From assembly GCA_035048815.1 (NCBI GenBank), contig JAUCBN010000038.1:16207001-16271000 (forward strand): a DNA stretch of 64,000 nucleotides, read 5' to 3'. The position numbers were made by a program, and so were the translations under genes. Positions within the stretch are counted from its first letter, which is position 1. Each line of letters opens with the position of its first letter. Below are positions 44,925-57,539 of the stretch, piece after piece. Below the pieces are notes generated by a model. That model made no database searches, had not been told where the DNA came from, and saw only the letters and a program-made list of their open reading frames with translations. This DNA is from Abelmoschus esculentus. Its lineage: Eukaryota; Streptophyta; Magnoliopsida; Malvales; Malvaceae.

Positions 44925-47266
44925 GATCAGTAATTTGCATTCGCGATCGATGCAAACTCAATTCTGTAAATATTGACCATCCATCGGATATTGAAGCATT
45001 GATCAACATAACTATACGGGTCAACCACCACATACAAACATTCTGCAATTGCATGAGCACAAGGATATCGACATGTCTTGAACTGGCCACAATCACCACA
45101 TGTATGTCTGAAATCGACTCGAAAAGCATTTGAGTGGGCTACTTCGTTGTGGCGTCTAGAACCAACGACATCGAAAGTTTGATTATTTCGATCGAATGCA
45201 TGAACGATAACCGACATTACATACTTGATATTACTCTGCATTTTTTTGTAATATTTGTTGCATAACATTGCCCCCTAATAAGGCCTCAATATTCTTTCCT
45301 TTAATAGACCAAACCTTAGCCAAATGGTAATATGTATCTTTTACCAAACTTACTATTGAGAGATGACGTGATCCTTTCAAAACTTCATTTATACATTCAA
45401 CAAGGTTGGTTGTCATTTGTCCATACCATCTACCACCTTCATCATATGACTAGGCCCATTTTCCCTTTTAATATTGTTTGCCTACCTCAAAAAACACTCG
45501 TTGTATTTCTTTAAAGTCGTCATCTTCCTCTCAAATTCTAGTTTTACAAGTTGATATCCTATGTAATAATATATGTAAAATCAAAACAAACAATTGGAAG
45601 ATCATATTAAAAATGTTTGAAAAAAAGTTAATTACCCAAGCTTAGAATCTTGTTGCAAAGATAGGGATTTTTGTAACACTTATAGTTGTTCTTATCGATG
45701 TGCCGAACACAATATACAGGGTATATGTAAGGAGGTGTCTAACGACTTTTCTCTCGATTAATTGCCACAATGATACCTATACCTAGATCAGATATAATAC
45801 AAACCCCATCTTGTAGGCCATGTTATCGTAAATTGGTTAGAAAAAATTTCAAGCTTCCCCTATCTTCCCTTCAACAATGGTGAATGCAATCGAAATAACA
45901 GTTATTTCTCTCATCATCTTGTGCAACTACAGTGAATAGTATGTGAGAGTATCTCTCATACAACCATGTGCCATCGACTTTCATCATACATTTATAATAT
46001 AGAAAGTCTTTAATGCATGTCTTGAATGCAAAAAATAGTCTATAAAAAAATTTGATACCTTCAATCAATTGACCTTGTTGGTCTTATGCATCATTTGTTT
46101 CATACCTTACGATGGTACCTAGTATAAAATAGATAATTTCTAATAATAAAGTTGGTAGCTCATTGTACGACTTATCATAATCAATGTACACCATATGTAA
46201 TGCTTTCTCCCTTGCAAATCACCCCTTCTTGTATTTTATTTGATATTCAAACTATTATGCAATGGTTGTTTGAATTGAGGAAACGAGAACTCTTGAATTC
46301 ACTTCGACCAACTTCATCACGTGATGGCTTATTACATTTGAGTCCATTTTAGTGTGATCTTGATCAATGGACGTTTGTAAACACGTTTGATCGTCGTTGT
46401 ACTTTGTTACCTCCCAATGATTAATCTTCTTAGCATAAGACATTCGAATCTTCCAATTTTATCATTGTTCATAGTTCATACATTTTACAAAGAAAGTTTA
46501 TGGGTGGATTCCACAATGATAGAGTCTACATATTGCATGATACTATACTCTTTAATTGCCAATATAGCTTTTTGTTGTTGTTGAATCGATGACCAACAAA
46601 TAATTCACTCTATTGACTAGAAGTTAAATAAGACATATCTGGAAATTATGGGGACCTTATCACATCAAAATCCACCGAGTTCGTATGAAATGGTAATTCA
46701 TAAAATGTAATATCGTCCCCATAAGAATAAACTCTCCAACACCGAAATTAGGTGCTTCACCAATGTCTTCGGCAAAAAATCTGGATCCTCAATTTCTTCA
46801 TATTAGCTTGAATCTTCAAGTGATTCTCTCAACCAACCTCGTAGATTCTCCCTATTTTTAGCATTGTATCAAATCTAACTCCGGATATATCAAATTCATT
46901 ACTAAAACCCATTTTACTAGTTTTCCCAACAACGTTTCTGGATGGGATAGAAATATCACAAACATTAGCAAACAAATCAATATTCTGAATATTCATAGAG
47001 GCATTCTCTACGATCATAATTTTCACATATGTATTATCTTTTAGAGTTATTGCGAAATATATGATCATATTGTCACATAGTTATCGATATCGCAAACAAT
47101 GAATATGATATTCAATTTTCTTCGATATCTTTTCATTCAAAACTCGAAGTGTGATATCTTTTTTAAATCTCATTTGTAAGGTTTTCATATTCGAATACCA
47201 TACTGAAATCGATTTTTACTATTTTCCATTATAATGAATATTGACCATAAAACTATTGTTGCTCAT
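44925..47266 (-). pseudogene. MURA/MuDR-type transposase pseudogene
   Basis: Minus strand from 47266 (MSNNSFMVNIHYNGK..). Blocks in order: N-terminal MuDR domain; HWEVTKYNDDQTCLQTSIDQDHTKMDS (about 46443-46350), a zinc-binding MURA-type block; YRLFFAFKTCIKDFLYYKCMMKVDGTWLYERY with the first catalytic Asp (46068-45920); DGVCIISDLG with the second (about 45790); MTTNLVECINEVLKGSRHLSI (45416); and the SWIM finger CGDCGQFKTCRYPCAHAIAECL (about 45090-45030). Stops and frameshifts occur between most blocks, so it is non-functional. It encodes the cut-and-paste enzyme of the enclosing MULE. Confidence 0.85.
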
Positions 47267-47837
47267 TCTATCTCCATTTTCGAGAGAAAAAAGTTTCAAT
47301 AATAGTACACAAATCAAAATAAACAACTGAAATGCAACTAAGCCAAATTTTAAAATAATAATAACAATGACTTCTTAAAAGTATACTAAAATGCAACTAA
47401 ACAATAAAATTATTTGGAATATATATAGTACAAATGACTTCCTAAAATTATACTATTTTCCAAAACATAAAAACGTACATAGTTCTTTCCAAAAAAATAA
47501 AAATAAAATTTCAAATAAATATTATAGTAAATCCTACCTAACATAAGAATTAAATTTAAAACAACATCAAACGTATAAGGATAAATTAAAATTTTAGAAT
47601 GACTTAAAATATTTTGTCAACAAATTTTTTCTTTTTTATCTTTACTCAAATTATTACACAGTTTTTCTAACAAATAACCTTAAACATCCAATATAATAGA
47701 TTTTAAAAAATAATTAAATTGTTTTTACTTCATTAACCCTACAGAAAATTAATATTCACTAATACAATTCAAATAAAAAAAATACACTACCTCTATATAA
47801 TTTTAAAATAATATAAGAAATAAAAAAAATTAAAAAA

Positions 47838-48031
47838 CACTGGTCAAACCCCTGCTGCACTATTATCCGGACAGACTGCCCCCTATTCGAACACCATTCA
47901 AAGTCGGAGGAAGGGCGGTCTGTCTTTGAACAGTGACTCCCTCCCCTTTTTTTGACACGTGACATGCATGCCGATAAAAAAATATTGTTTAAAGACGGGT
48001 TGAAATCAATTTATCTTCAAACAGTGTAAAA
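47838..48031 (-). repeat. Right MULE terminal inverted repeat
   Basis: Mirror of 38621-38775, with an extra internal stretch around 47940-47990. Confidence 0.8.
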
Positions 48032-48096
48032 CTATTAATTTTTTACACCCTACACCTATTTTCCTAATCCTTAATTACAACTCCTAACTTTGAAAC

Positions 48097-48430
48097 TGTT
48101 AGGAACCTTCAATTAATCTCAGAAATCTATTGAGAGTTTGGTGAAAAAGAGAGACGACACTCTCCTTGAATTTTGTTGAACACAAAACTGTAATATCGTC
48201 AATTGAAGGACCGATTATTTATACAAAGGAGGGACTGAGATTGGAGAGAAAGAGAAACGATACTAACAATTTTCCTAATCGTTTCTCTAACAAACTCAAT
48301 TCAGCTGAAGAAGGGAAAGGTATAGCACACGTGACTTAAAGGCTATACTCATTCCAAACCAACTAAAAAGGACAAATGCTAACATACACTAACACACACA
48401 AATACTAACATAGACCCATTTACCTTAACA
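48097..48430 (-). repeat. 3' LTR of the copia element
   Basis: 334 bp. On the minus strand TGTTAAGGTAAATGG to GGTTCCTAACA, with TGTTA/TAACA inverted ends. It is preceded on that strand by 'caaggtgaa', the probable polypurine tract. Only the outer flank gaaac (48092-48096) of a target duplication is visible. Confidence 0.8.
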
Positions 48431-48612
48431 TTCACCTTGCATTTCTGTTCTTGATGCCTTGCTCCCGCGAAAAATTTTATTCTTCAATTTTTATTCACCT
48501 TGCCGCATTTGATGGTAATGCACGAGCTTGCAACCAAAACATAAAAAGACAATATGTAAGAAAGATAACAGAAAACAAAGTTTAATGCACAGGTACCACG
48601 GCCAAATTTGCT

Positions 48613-49157
48613 CTATGCCTCTGAAAAGCAACGACTGACGGGTTTGGTGAGGATATCAGCTACCTGCTCAAAAGCAGGCACCTCATTTACTTGTAATTTT
48701 CCTGTAGTGACTTGTTCTCGAACAAAGTAGAGATCAAGTTCAACATGCTTGAACTTAAAATGCTGGACAGGATTTGCAGAAACAACTACGACATTAAAAT
48801 TATCACACCATAACAGAGGTAGCCCATCTGCTGTGATATTTAACTCCTTTAATAAGGATTGAAGCCACATTATCTCAGCAGTAGCACAAGCAACACTTCG
48901 ATATTCTGCTTCAGCTGTTGAGCGTGATACAACTTGTTGTTTCCTCGAACCCCAAGTAACCAAATTTCCTCCAAAGTAAACACAGAATCCAAAAGTGAAT
49001 CTTCTATCATCCGTATCAGCCCCCAATTTGCATCGGCAAAGCCTTCAATGTTCAAATAGGAGTGAGAAGAAAACTTTAACCCATAGTCAATTGTCCCTTG
49101 TGAATAACGTAGAATTCTCTTTACAAGATTAAAATGCACATCATTTGGGTTTTGCAT
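48613..49157 (-). pseudogene. Copia RNase H
   Basis: Degrades the RNA strand during cDNA synthesis. Visible: NDVHFNLVKRILRYSQGTIDYGL, GFADANWG with the first Asp, a frameshift near 49000, SRSTAEAEYRSVACATAEIMWLQSLL with catalytic Glu, LLWCDN with Asp, and KHVELDLYFVREQVTTG.. ADILTKP at the end. The frameshift splits it into two overlapping frames. Confidence 0.9.
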
Positions 49158-49186
49158 GAGCTGACATACTCTATTTACAGAAAAAG

Positions 49187-50185
49187 TTATTTCTGGTCTT
49201 GTAATGACAATGTATTATAAACCACCAACAATTCTCGATATTCAGTTGCATTCTCAAGTGGACTCCCATCATAAGCAGGAACTTTACAATTTGTTATCAT
49301 TGGTGTAGGCAACCTCTTAGCATTATCATAGCCATACTTGTGCAGCAAATCTAATATGTATTTCTTTTGACTAAGAAATAAGCTACCATCAGCATAAGTA
49401 ACCTCTATTCCCAAAAAGTAACTCAATGTTCCAAGATCTTTTAGAGAGAAAATGTGATGTAACCCGTTGATGACTTCTTGTATGGCAATTGAGTCATTAC
49501 CTGTTAAGATACTATCATCTACATATACCAACAAGTATATCACCACCGAATATTGAGTTTTGACAAATAAAGAAGCATCAAACTTTGTTAAACAAAAATC
49601 ATCACCTACCAAATATTCTTTTAGACTTTCAAACCATGCCCTTGGAGCTTGCTTAAGACCATATATAGTTTTATTCAATTTGCATACAATACTTGCATCA
49701 TGATCTCCATACTCATACCCAGGAGGTTGAGCCATGTACACTTCCTCATGCAAAATCCTATTTAAAGATGCATTATTAATATCTACTTGTTTTAACACCC
49801 AACCTCTGGTGATAACTAAAGAAAGAATTGTATGAAGAGTAACCGGTTTCACCACTGGGCTAAACACTTCATAAAAATCTATGCCTGCCTCTTGAAGAAA
49901 TCCTTTTGCAACCAGTCTTGCCTTATAACATTCCACTGACCCATCAGGACACCTTTTTATTTTGAATAACCACTTACAATTTACTACCTTTCTGTTAGGA
50001 GGCAAAGGAACTAAAGTCCAAGTGTTATTTTTGACTAAAGCATCATATTTTGCTTGAATAGCTGCTTGCCAATGAGGAATTTGAATAGCCTCCTTAAAAT
50101 TCTTAGGTTCAACTTCATTTATTGTAGCTGTGGAAACTTGAAAAATTTTGGGCTTATAAATCTCATTCTTACTTCTTGTCACCAT
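49187..50185 (-). pseudogene. Copia reverse transcriptase
   Basis: 332-codon frame. WQAAIQAKYDALVKNNTWTLVPLP, NCKWLFKIKRCPDGSVECYKARLVAKGF, LKQVDINNASLNRILHEEVYMAQPPGY with the first catalytic Asp (normally VDVNNAFLNG), GLKQAPRAWFESL, and YLLVYVDDSILTG with the YVDD active site. It ends LGIEVTYADGSLFLSQKKYILDLL. The active-site residues are intact. The frame breaks just before RNase H. Confidence 0.92.
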
Positions 50186-50423
50186 GGGATGCCTCTAAAT
50201 ACTAGGCTGAAGAGGTATAGGTTTCAGAATTTCTCTTTGATTAGCAAAATTTGAAGAAAAGTCCTGATGGTCAAGATAATCTGTAGCACCTTCTTCTTGG
50301 AGTCCTTGATGAGTATTCCTACTATGCTGAGAATGATCCATATGATCATTATTATCATTCTCATTAGATGCAGCAACATTTTGTTGAGGAATTTCAGATG
50401 AAAAAGAGGTATCCTCACTGCCT

Positions 50424-51554
50424 TCAAGAGGATATAAAGATGAATGTGTGACACTTTGAGGAATCATTAGATTGTTCAAAAATAGGAGATGATTGATCCT
50501 GAGCAAATGTAGTATCAACTAAATTCACGGGTGTAGTTAACCTTTGAGGTAAATTCATAGACACATTCATATGACCATTATCATGCTGAGAATTAGAAGA
50601 TGAAATAGGAACCTGCAAGGGTGAGTTAGACCTTTGTTGAACAGTGGCTGCAGTATGTTGATGAGAAGATAAATTCTCACCTTCGTGAGTACTGTTATGT
50701 GGAGAAACATGGGTTGAACCTTGACCCTGAGCTGGACTGTTTCTTGAAGAATCTTGACCCTGAGCTGAAGGTTTTTCTGAATTATTACAGTTAAACATGG
50801 GTGATGAAATAAAAGCCAATAAATCATCCTCAGCAGCTTTAACATCAGAATCAGTTTTAATCCCATGTGTTTTCTGATTTTCATGAGCAGGAAAAATTTC
50901 CTCATAAAAAATGACATGTCTCGATACAAGAACCTTTCCATTTTCATTCAAACATTTATACCCCTTATGACAAGGACTATATCCTAAAAATGTACATCTC
51001 ATGGTTAGAAAATCCAGTTTATTTTTGTTGTAAGGCCTCATATAAGGATAACAAATACATCCAAAAATTCTCATGCTAGTGTACTCAGGAGGTTTCTCAT
51101 ATAGCTTTTCAAAAGGAGATTTACCTTGCAAAACTTCAGTTGGCTGCCTATTAATCAAGTAAACCGTAGTTGTGAAAGCATGACTCCAAAACTTCAATCC
51201 TAAACCAGCTTGAGAAAGAAGAGTCAAACCAGTTTCTACAATATACCTATGTTTCCTCTCTACCTTGCCATTTTGTTCAGATGTATATGGACAAGAGAGT
51301 CTATGCTGAACACCATTAGTTACCAATCAATTCCTTAAAGAAGTATATTTTATCCCTCCATCAGTCTGGAGGGGCTTAATTTTCTTACCAAACTGAACCT
51401 CAACTAGTTTATGAAAATTCACAAAACATTGAGCCACATCAGATTTTTTCTTAACTAAATACACCCAAGTATATCTACTGTAAACATCAATAAAAGATAC
51501 ATAATAGCAATAACCATCAGAATTGACTGAAGCAGGACCCCATAGGTCTGACAC
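50424..51554 (-). pseudogene. Copia integrase core and C-terminal region
   Basis: SDLWGPASVNSDGYCYYVSFIDVYSRYTWVY (Asp 1), LQTDGGIKYTSLRN (Asp 2), one in-frame stop near 51327, then LSCPYTSEQNGKVERKHRYIVETG with the catalytic Glu, and the conserved tail FGCICYPYMRPYNKNKLDFLTMRCTFLGYSP..KGYKC. After this comes a long low-conservation Ser/Gln/His-rich linker (about 50850-50424). Catalytic residues are all present. Confidence 0.92.
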
Positions 51555-51560
51555 AACAAG

Positions 51561-52118
51561 TTAAAAGGGATTCTTATATTCATTCATTGAATTAGAGAAA
51601 GGAAACTTATGAGTTTTTCCTTGAAAACATAGGTAACAAACATGAGCAAGCTTATTTATACCAGAAACAATATTACAAGTGTGCAAAATAGAATTGACAA
51701 CATTACTAGAAGGATGCCCTAAACGCATATGCCACAATTCAAAAACACGAGATGAATCACCAGAAGAATGAGAAACATTATTGACTTGAGCACCAAATTC
51801 CCTGGAATGCAGACCTCCACTTGAAGTTGGAGTTAAAAACTGATATAATCTCTCATGAGTAAGGTTCCCCTCCAAGAGGACTTTCTGCTTCTGAAAATCC
51901 TTGACATAACATCCATTAGCATATAATTCCAAATACACATTATTATCTTTAGTCAATTGCGAAACCGATAGCAAATTTTTCTTGATAGTAAGAACATGCA
52001 ATAAATTTTTCAAAAATAAAGGCTTAATTGATGTAGAAATAAGACCATGACCAACATGTTTAATTGGAACTTCTTTGCCATCACCCATAAGAACAGAATT
52101 GTTACCTGAGTAAGTCAC
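51561..52118 (-). pseudogene. Copia protease end and GAG-pre-integrase domain
   Basis: Reads GDGKEVPIKHVGHGLIS..LLHVLTIKKNLLSVSQLTKDNNVYLEL, then LWHMRLGHPSSNVVNSILHTCNI with the HHCC histidines and HVCYLCFQGKTHKFPF with its cysteines. A stop separates it from the integrase core. Confidence 0.9.
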
Positions 52119-52124
52119 TCCAGT

Positions 52125-52520
52125 TTACAAATTGGACTGGTCAGCAGTAATGTGATGAGATGCGCCTGAATCAGGACACCATACTCCCCCAGCAGACGTG
52201 GCATTATTCTTAGCAGGCATAGGTGTTGAAGCAAGCTGAACAGATGGTTGAAAACCACCAGAACCTCCATACTCACTTCCTGTAGATAAATGCAATTGTT
52301 TTGCAGTCGAGCCTAAAGCATAGTTGTTAGAATCAGATATATTGGATGTAAAACCAGCAGTATGATTATATACACGAGCTGAATTTTGATTTTGAGACAA
52401 TCCATCTTGATTGTCACCAATAGAGTAACCTGAATAACTCAGGTCAAACCTGTAATAACATTTCTGCAGTGTGTGTCCCATACGACCACATAACTGACAT
52501 TGAGATCTGTGCTATCCATT
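52125..52520 (-). pseudogene. Copia gag zinc knuckle and protease active site
   Basis: CQLCGRMGHTLQKC (Cys-x2-Cys-x4-His-x4-Cys, about 52510-52465) is followed by a Ser/Asn-rich linker and WCPDSGASHHITAD, the DSG protease active site, near 52150. Confidence 0.9.
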
Positions 52521-52718
52521 TCAATTCATTCCACGACCTCTTCCTCTATTATTATTATAACCACCTCGACGTCCTCTTGAGTAAAACTGTCATCCTTGAT
52601 GATGCTGAAAGCCACCAGAATCTGAAGAAAAATATTGACCTCCCCCTGTACTTAGACCCTCTTCATGTTGCACCAAGTTAGAATGAATGGGGAGAGATTC
52701 TTGCTGAAATAACTGCAT

Positions 52719-53348
52719 TCAAGCTTCACAATCAATCAAAATTTCAGTCAAATTATCAAGAGAAAGTAACTCCTTCGAAGCAACAGCAATGACTGACTCA
52801 AACTCCAAGGTTAACCCTGCAAGTATGACACTTACATGCTCTTGTTCAGAAACATTATTGCCTGAAGCATTAAGAGTATCACAAATGTTCTTAATATTGG
52901 CTAAATATTCTTTAATGGATAAGCCACCCTTTTTCTGATTATGTAGACTATGCCGTAAGGAAGTAGTCTTAGCAGTAGAGCATGCACCAAACATTCTAAT
53001 AACAGTATTCCATATAGCCTTAGTCGTACTACATCCTGTTAAATGAGGCAAAATTTCAGAGCTAATCGTGGATAACATCCAGGAGGCAAGTAACTTATCT
53101 TGCCTATTGTATGATATAAAGGCAGGATTAGGAGTTATTTGTCCTGATTCATTCGACAAACATTGAGCTGGAGGATTAGTTGCATCAGAAATAAAATCCA
53201 ACAAACCATATCCATCAATTATTAATGTGATATGATGTTTCCATAGAACATAAGAACTAGCCGAGAGCTTGACAATGTCAATTTTAGGAATTTATTGAAC
53301 TAAATATGCAGTAGAAACATTGGAGACTTGACCAGGAGTAGAACTCAT
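52719..53348 (-). pseudogene. Copia gag polyprotein (UBN2 type)
   Basis: ATG at 53348: MSSTPGQVSNVSTAYLVQ, then a premature TAA, IPKIDIVKLSASSYVLWKHHI and the long frame LLDFISDATNPPAQ...DKLLASWMLSTISSEILPHLTGCSTTKAIWNTVIRMF. It ends EYLANIKNICDTLNASGNNVSEQEHVSVILAGL. Typical gag of short-LTR copia elements. The early stop and a later frameshift make it a pseudogene. Confidence 0.85.
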
Positions 53349-53560
53349 ATTATTCGACTGATCTTGATCCAGTCATTGAGGCAAAAACACAAACAGATTG
53401 CAGGCAAGAAACTACTCGACCACACAAGAACAGAAAACCACAACAATCTCCAAAGCTCACACAGAACCAACTCACGATCACAACAAAAACACACACCAAA
53501 GATTCAAGCCACAGTGATGATTTCAAAGAAAATAAAATTTCAATGAAACCTCAACCACTA

Positions 53561-53756
53561 ATCCCAGGATATTTAATAAGAGTCACTAGATTTACTCTTT
53601 AACCTATGAGTCTTTACGAGTAAACATACTTATGACCAACAGAGATAGTCCTTAGCATAAGAGATAGTGATTGAAGCTATAAATTTGATTTCTTTCTTTA
53701 TTATAGATTTACAAATCGAATTGAATCAAAATTTTAGAGTAAATAAGATTAGGTAC
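53561..53756. other. Sequence between copia leader and the next repeat
   Basis: Shows no similarity to the 48097-48430 LTR and no gene. Confidence 0.35.
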
Positions 53757-55001
53757 CTGACAAGCGTCGTTTTACTCATCAAAAAAAATAATCCTCTTTA
53801 AATTAAATAAGTAAAAGATAGTATAGTAAAAAGGGTCGATCCACAGGGAATTTAGAATTTCTGATATAATTCTATATCGATTCAAGTCTAGGATGTTGTA
53901 AACAATTAATTAAAATAATGAGGGTTTAATGAGATTATGATGAAAAATAAAAAAACAAAAGTAAACAAATAAAAGTAAAAATAAAGATTGAAAAAATAAA
54001 TTGTGGTTGAAAATGACAATGAAGAAATCGCCTTGAGCTAACTTTGTTTCAATTCTGTCGATCATTGAAAATGATTTTTACTCCGGGATTCATGTCGGTT
54101 ACAGTCTACAAGGACCAACCCATTGTAACTTGACTTTCTCTCTTGTAACCGATCTTCCCAAGCTTATCTTTGAAAGATGATTCTTGAATGGATTAACCAT
54201 AACTATTGTCGTTAAAACAACCAGATTAAGTACTGGAAAGGCTCGACTCGGATTATGTTGTCTCGTTGAGAATCGAATCTGATCTCATTTTTCCTTAGCG
54301 GACCGCCGCTAAGTGTGTTCACAGGAAGTCAAAATTGCCACAAGCAAATCCTTCCTCCCACTGTATATTAAAACAACATCCAGACCAACGAGCTCTTTTT
54401 GGTTTGAAAATGTTTTAATTTTGTAAGTAAGGTCGATTGTCAAACTAATAAAACAGAAAAATAAGAATGTTTCCCGAAGGGAATTAAGTACTATTCAATT
54501 CTCACGCACTGAATTGATTCATTGTTAGCTCTTGGCTTAAAAGAAATTAGCTAAGCATGATATCAATTATCATACTTAGCATATTTTTGCAAAATATAAA
54601 AAGACTTAAAATAAAGAAAGAAAAGAAATTTTATAGAATAAAAGCAACAAGACAAAAATTCAAAGATGGAATGATGGATGATCTAAAGCCTTACCCATGG
54701 AGGGTATTTATAGGCTACTAATAACCTAAAAATAATAAACTAACTCAAAATAAAATAAAAGATAATAGATAATTCTTGAGTTTGAAATTTAAAAACAAAA
54801 TATCTTCTCAAATCTTGTTGCTGAATCGCCTCCTGAATCATCTCAGACTTCGCTGATTGGACTATCTCCAGAATCTTCTGGAATCTTCTAGAAACTGTCA
54901 CATCAGCATTTCTTCATGCCCGACGTCGTGCCCATGTCTCCAGTCGCAAAAAAATACAGAAATTGTCTTTTTAATCACTAATTGTAGAAACAGGTTACTG
55001 C
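53757..55001 (-). mobile_element. LTR-like unit U, minus copy
   Basis: About 1.25 kb, bounded tgacaagcgtcg ... gttactgca on the plus strand. Its reverse complement matches 55101-55505 plus 59320-60165 almost throughout. Landmarks: TATA-like 'tatttataggc' at 54708, 'gcggaccgccgctaagtgtg' at 54298, and the U5-type signature ggtcgatccacagggaa at 53842. No coding region. No target duplication was identified. Confidence 0.7.
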
Positions 55002-55096
55002 ATGATTGATGATTTAAATAGTTACTTTTTAATTGCTAATTATCTTATTTTCGTGAATTTGTCACTGCTAATTTGAGCGAATTTTGTATGTTTTAG
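55002..55096 (+). repeat. Flanking segment X, left copy
   Basis: About 95 bp (tgattgatgatttaaatag ... gaattttgtatgttttagg) that separates the two U units. It recurs inverted at 60172-60262, right after the plus unit. Confidence 0.75.
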
Positions 55097-56919
55097 GTGT
55101 AGTGACCTGTTTCTATAATTGATGATTAAAAAAGACAATTTCTGCATTTTTTCGCGACTGGAGACATGGGCACGACGCCGGGCATGAAGAAATGCTGATG
55201 TAGCAGTTTCTAGAAGATTCTAGAGACAGTCCAGTCAACGAGATTTGAGAGAATTCTGGAGACGGTTCAGCAATAAGATTTGAGAAGATTTTTAGGATAC
55301 GATATTTTGTTTTTAAATTTTAAACTCAAGAATTATCTTTTTATCTTTTATTTTATTATTAAATTAGTTTATTATTTTTAGATTATTAGTAGCCTATAAA
55401 TACCCTCTATGGGTAAGGCTTTAGATCATCCATCACTTTGTCTTTGAATTCTTTTCTTGCTTCTTTATTCTATAAGATTTCTTTTCATTTTTTTATCTTT
55501 AGTCTTGTGACACTCTCGCCCTGGGTTAGGAGACAGGGGCGTCATCCGGACATACAACTCGAATAATGTAATCTATTTCAAACAAATTACTTATTTTGAA
55601 ACATTGTGAGTTGGTCAAATTTATACAAATTGCTTATTGACATAACATTGCAAGTCAGTTCCTTAATAATACTTGTTCATTTTACGGTTCGAATCTTATA
55701 TTACTTACACAAATTCGAGACCAATTTAAAACTTTTTGACACTTAAACAATTTCTAATTCGAAACTTAGATACCCTTCACTAAGCAATTGTGACTTCAAT
55801 TAAATTAATCAAAAACTTTTATTTCAAATCGTATTTATTTAACTACCATTAATTATACCTTATTAGTCAAGCAATTGTCCTTATTAAATTTGAACCCATG
55901 CAGTAAGGTGGTATCGATACCCCTAATGTTGGTATCGAACCAGGGGTATCGAACCAGGTATCGATACCGGTCCTTAGTGTTGACTCGTTGACCAAGGCTG
56001 GGTAGCCTGCTTCGATACTGGCATCGATACGAAAAGTTACTGGAAGCTCCAGTACCGAAACAGGTATTGGTACTGGCCTGCCTTATTGACACGTTGACTA
56101 AAGGTCAAAGCTTGGTATCGATACAAGCTTCGGAACAAAATGTTTCTGCCAAAGGTGATATCGATACTCAAGCTAGTGGTATCGATACTCCTGCTCGAAA
56201 TTGACAATTTCAAGTCTTCTAAACACTTAGGCATATCAAAAGGGACTATCTAAAGGTCTCAACCCAAACCTAAGCCTTAAGAATCATTACACATACTTAG
56301 GTGACCTATATCGATTCACCAAACCTGTCCGCTTTAACCCATTTCATCATGTATTTCCATATTCGAAACATCCCTTACTAGGACCATCATCTAGCCTTAT
56401 CTTTTTTTTATGGCTACTTAAGCAATCAAAAATTAGTGTCCTAAGTTCACTTGAACTAGACACAATGTTAGGCTAACCATATACCAAAGGCATTCCTCCA
56501 AAGCCAACATACCAACCATAACCAAACTCAAAACACACAAGGCTATCCTACCATGAATGTTATGCCTTATGGCTTACAAATCCAAAAGCTTAAATGATCA
56601 TATGAATATATACACATCATAAGCTAGCTATCAAAATGCACATAGTAGTCTAGTATGATCACTATGCCACCGTATACTAGGAGTTACAAAAACTATCAAA
56701 ATAACATACTTTGGCTTGCTTCCCGTGTCCTTGCTCCGGTTCAAGCTTGGTCTATCTCTTTAACCCGTAAACCTGTTGTTTGGGAAGGAGGAAACAAAGA
56801 GTGTAAGTACTAAGAAGTACTTAGTGAGGTAGCCTAAGTCTAACCAAATTAAACATGAATTATAACAAATGATATACTTCAATGAGCAACAATTCAAATA
56901 CATATGGCAAGTAGTACAT

Positions 56920-57200
56920 CATATAATCATGCTTAATGCACAATGGCAAGTCATATTCAATGCTCAAGGTCAAATTATAACAAATGCTTTATGGCAAGTA
57001 CATATCGGATGTTCAAGTTCGAATCATATCAAATGCCCTATGGCAAATACATATCAAATGTGTAAGTTCAAAGCATGTCAAAAGCCCTATGGCATATACA
57101 TATCAAATACTCATGTCCAAATCATATCAAATGCCCTATGGAAAGTACATGTCAAATGCTTATTAGCAATTACATTTCAAATGTCCTATGACAATTATAT
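56920..57200 (+). repeat. Tandem array within the solo LTR
   Basis: Repeats of roughly 50-58 bp on the theme 'caaatgccctatggcaagtacatatcaaatg', about five units. The open frame that crosses it reads NALWQVHI-like repeats and is not a protein family. Confidence 0.75.
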
Positions 57201-57539
57201 TAATTTTAATCTTCCGAATTAATTTCAAACGCTGCCTTGGTATAGTTAGACTAGGTAACAAGTCAACAGAAGTACCCTAAGGTACTAACAAAAGTGCCAC
57301 TAGGACACTAACAAAAGATACCCATGGTATCTATAAATGGTGACTAACCACCAACAAAGGTACCCATAGTACCAACAGAAGTACCGAAGTACTGATCAGA
57401 AGTACCGAAGTACTAACAAATGAGCTCAGACTCTAGGCATGCCGTACTACCTATGACCAACTATAACCCAAGGCTCAATCAGAATTTCTTATTCAATAGT
57501 CTTGCATTTACTTAGTCAATTTTCTTATTACGGATGATG

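Larger units (their letters stand above)
38621..48031. mobile_element. Mutator-like element (MULE) with long TIRs
   Basis: TIRs start ttttacactgtttgaaga at 38621-38775 and mirror 47838-48031; inner parts share cagtctgtccg and aggggtttg. The 9.4-kb body holds a decayed MURA-type transposase (minus strand) and a plant mobile domain remnant (plus strand). A copia relic was inserted later, with a further MULE-type element inside that. No 9-bp target duplication is evident (taagtaata against ctattaatt). All proteins are broken. Confidence 0.8.
48097..53560 (-). mobile_element. Ty1/copia retrotransposon, 5' LTR missing
   Basis: Minus strand: leader and gag (from 53348), zinc knuckle, protease, integrase, reverse transcriptase, RNase H, then the 3' LTR at 48097-48430. 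Order and domain sequences are complete, and only a few stops or frameshifts separate long frames, so it is fairly young. No second copy of the 334-bp LTR exists to the right, so the 5' end is truncated somewhere beyond 53.4 kb. Short LTR and UBN2-type gag fit an Ale/Retrofit- or Tork-like copia; lineage is uncertain. Confidence 0.88.

Noticed and set aside
56869..57222. 117-aa repetitive protein
   Set aside because: Translation of a ~55-bp tandem array inside the solo LTR.
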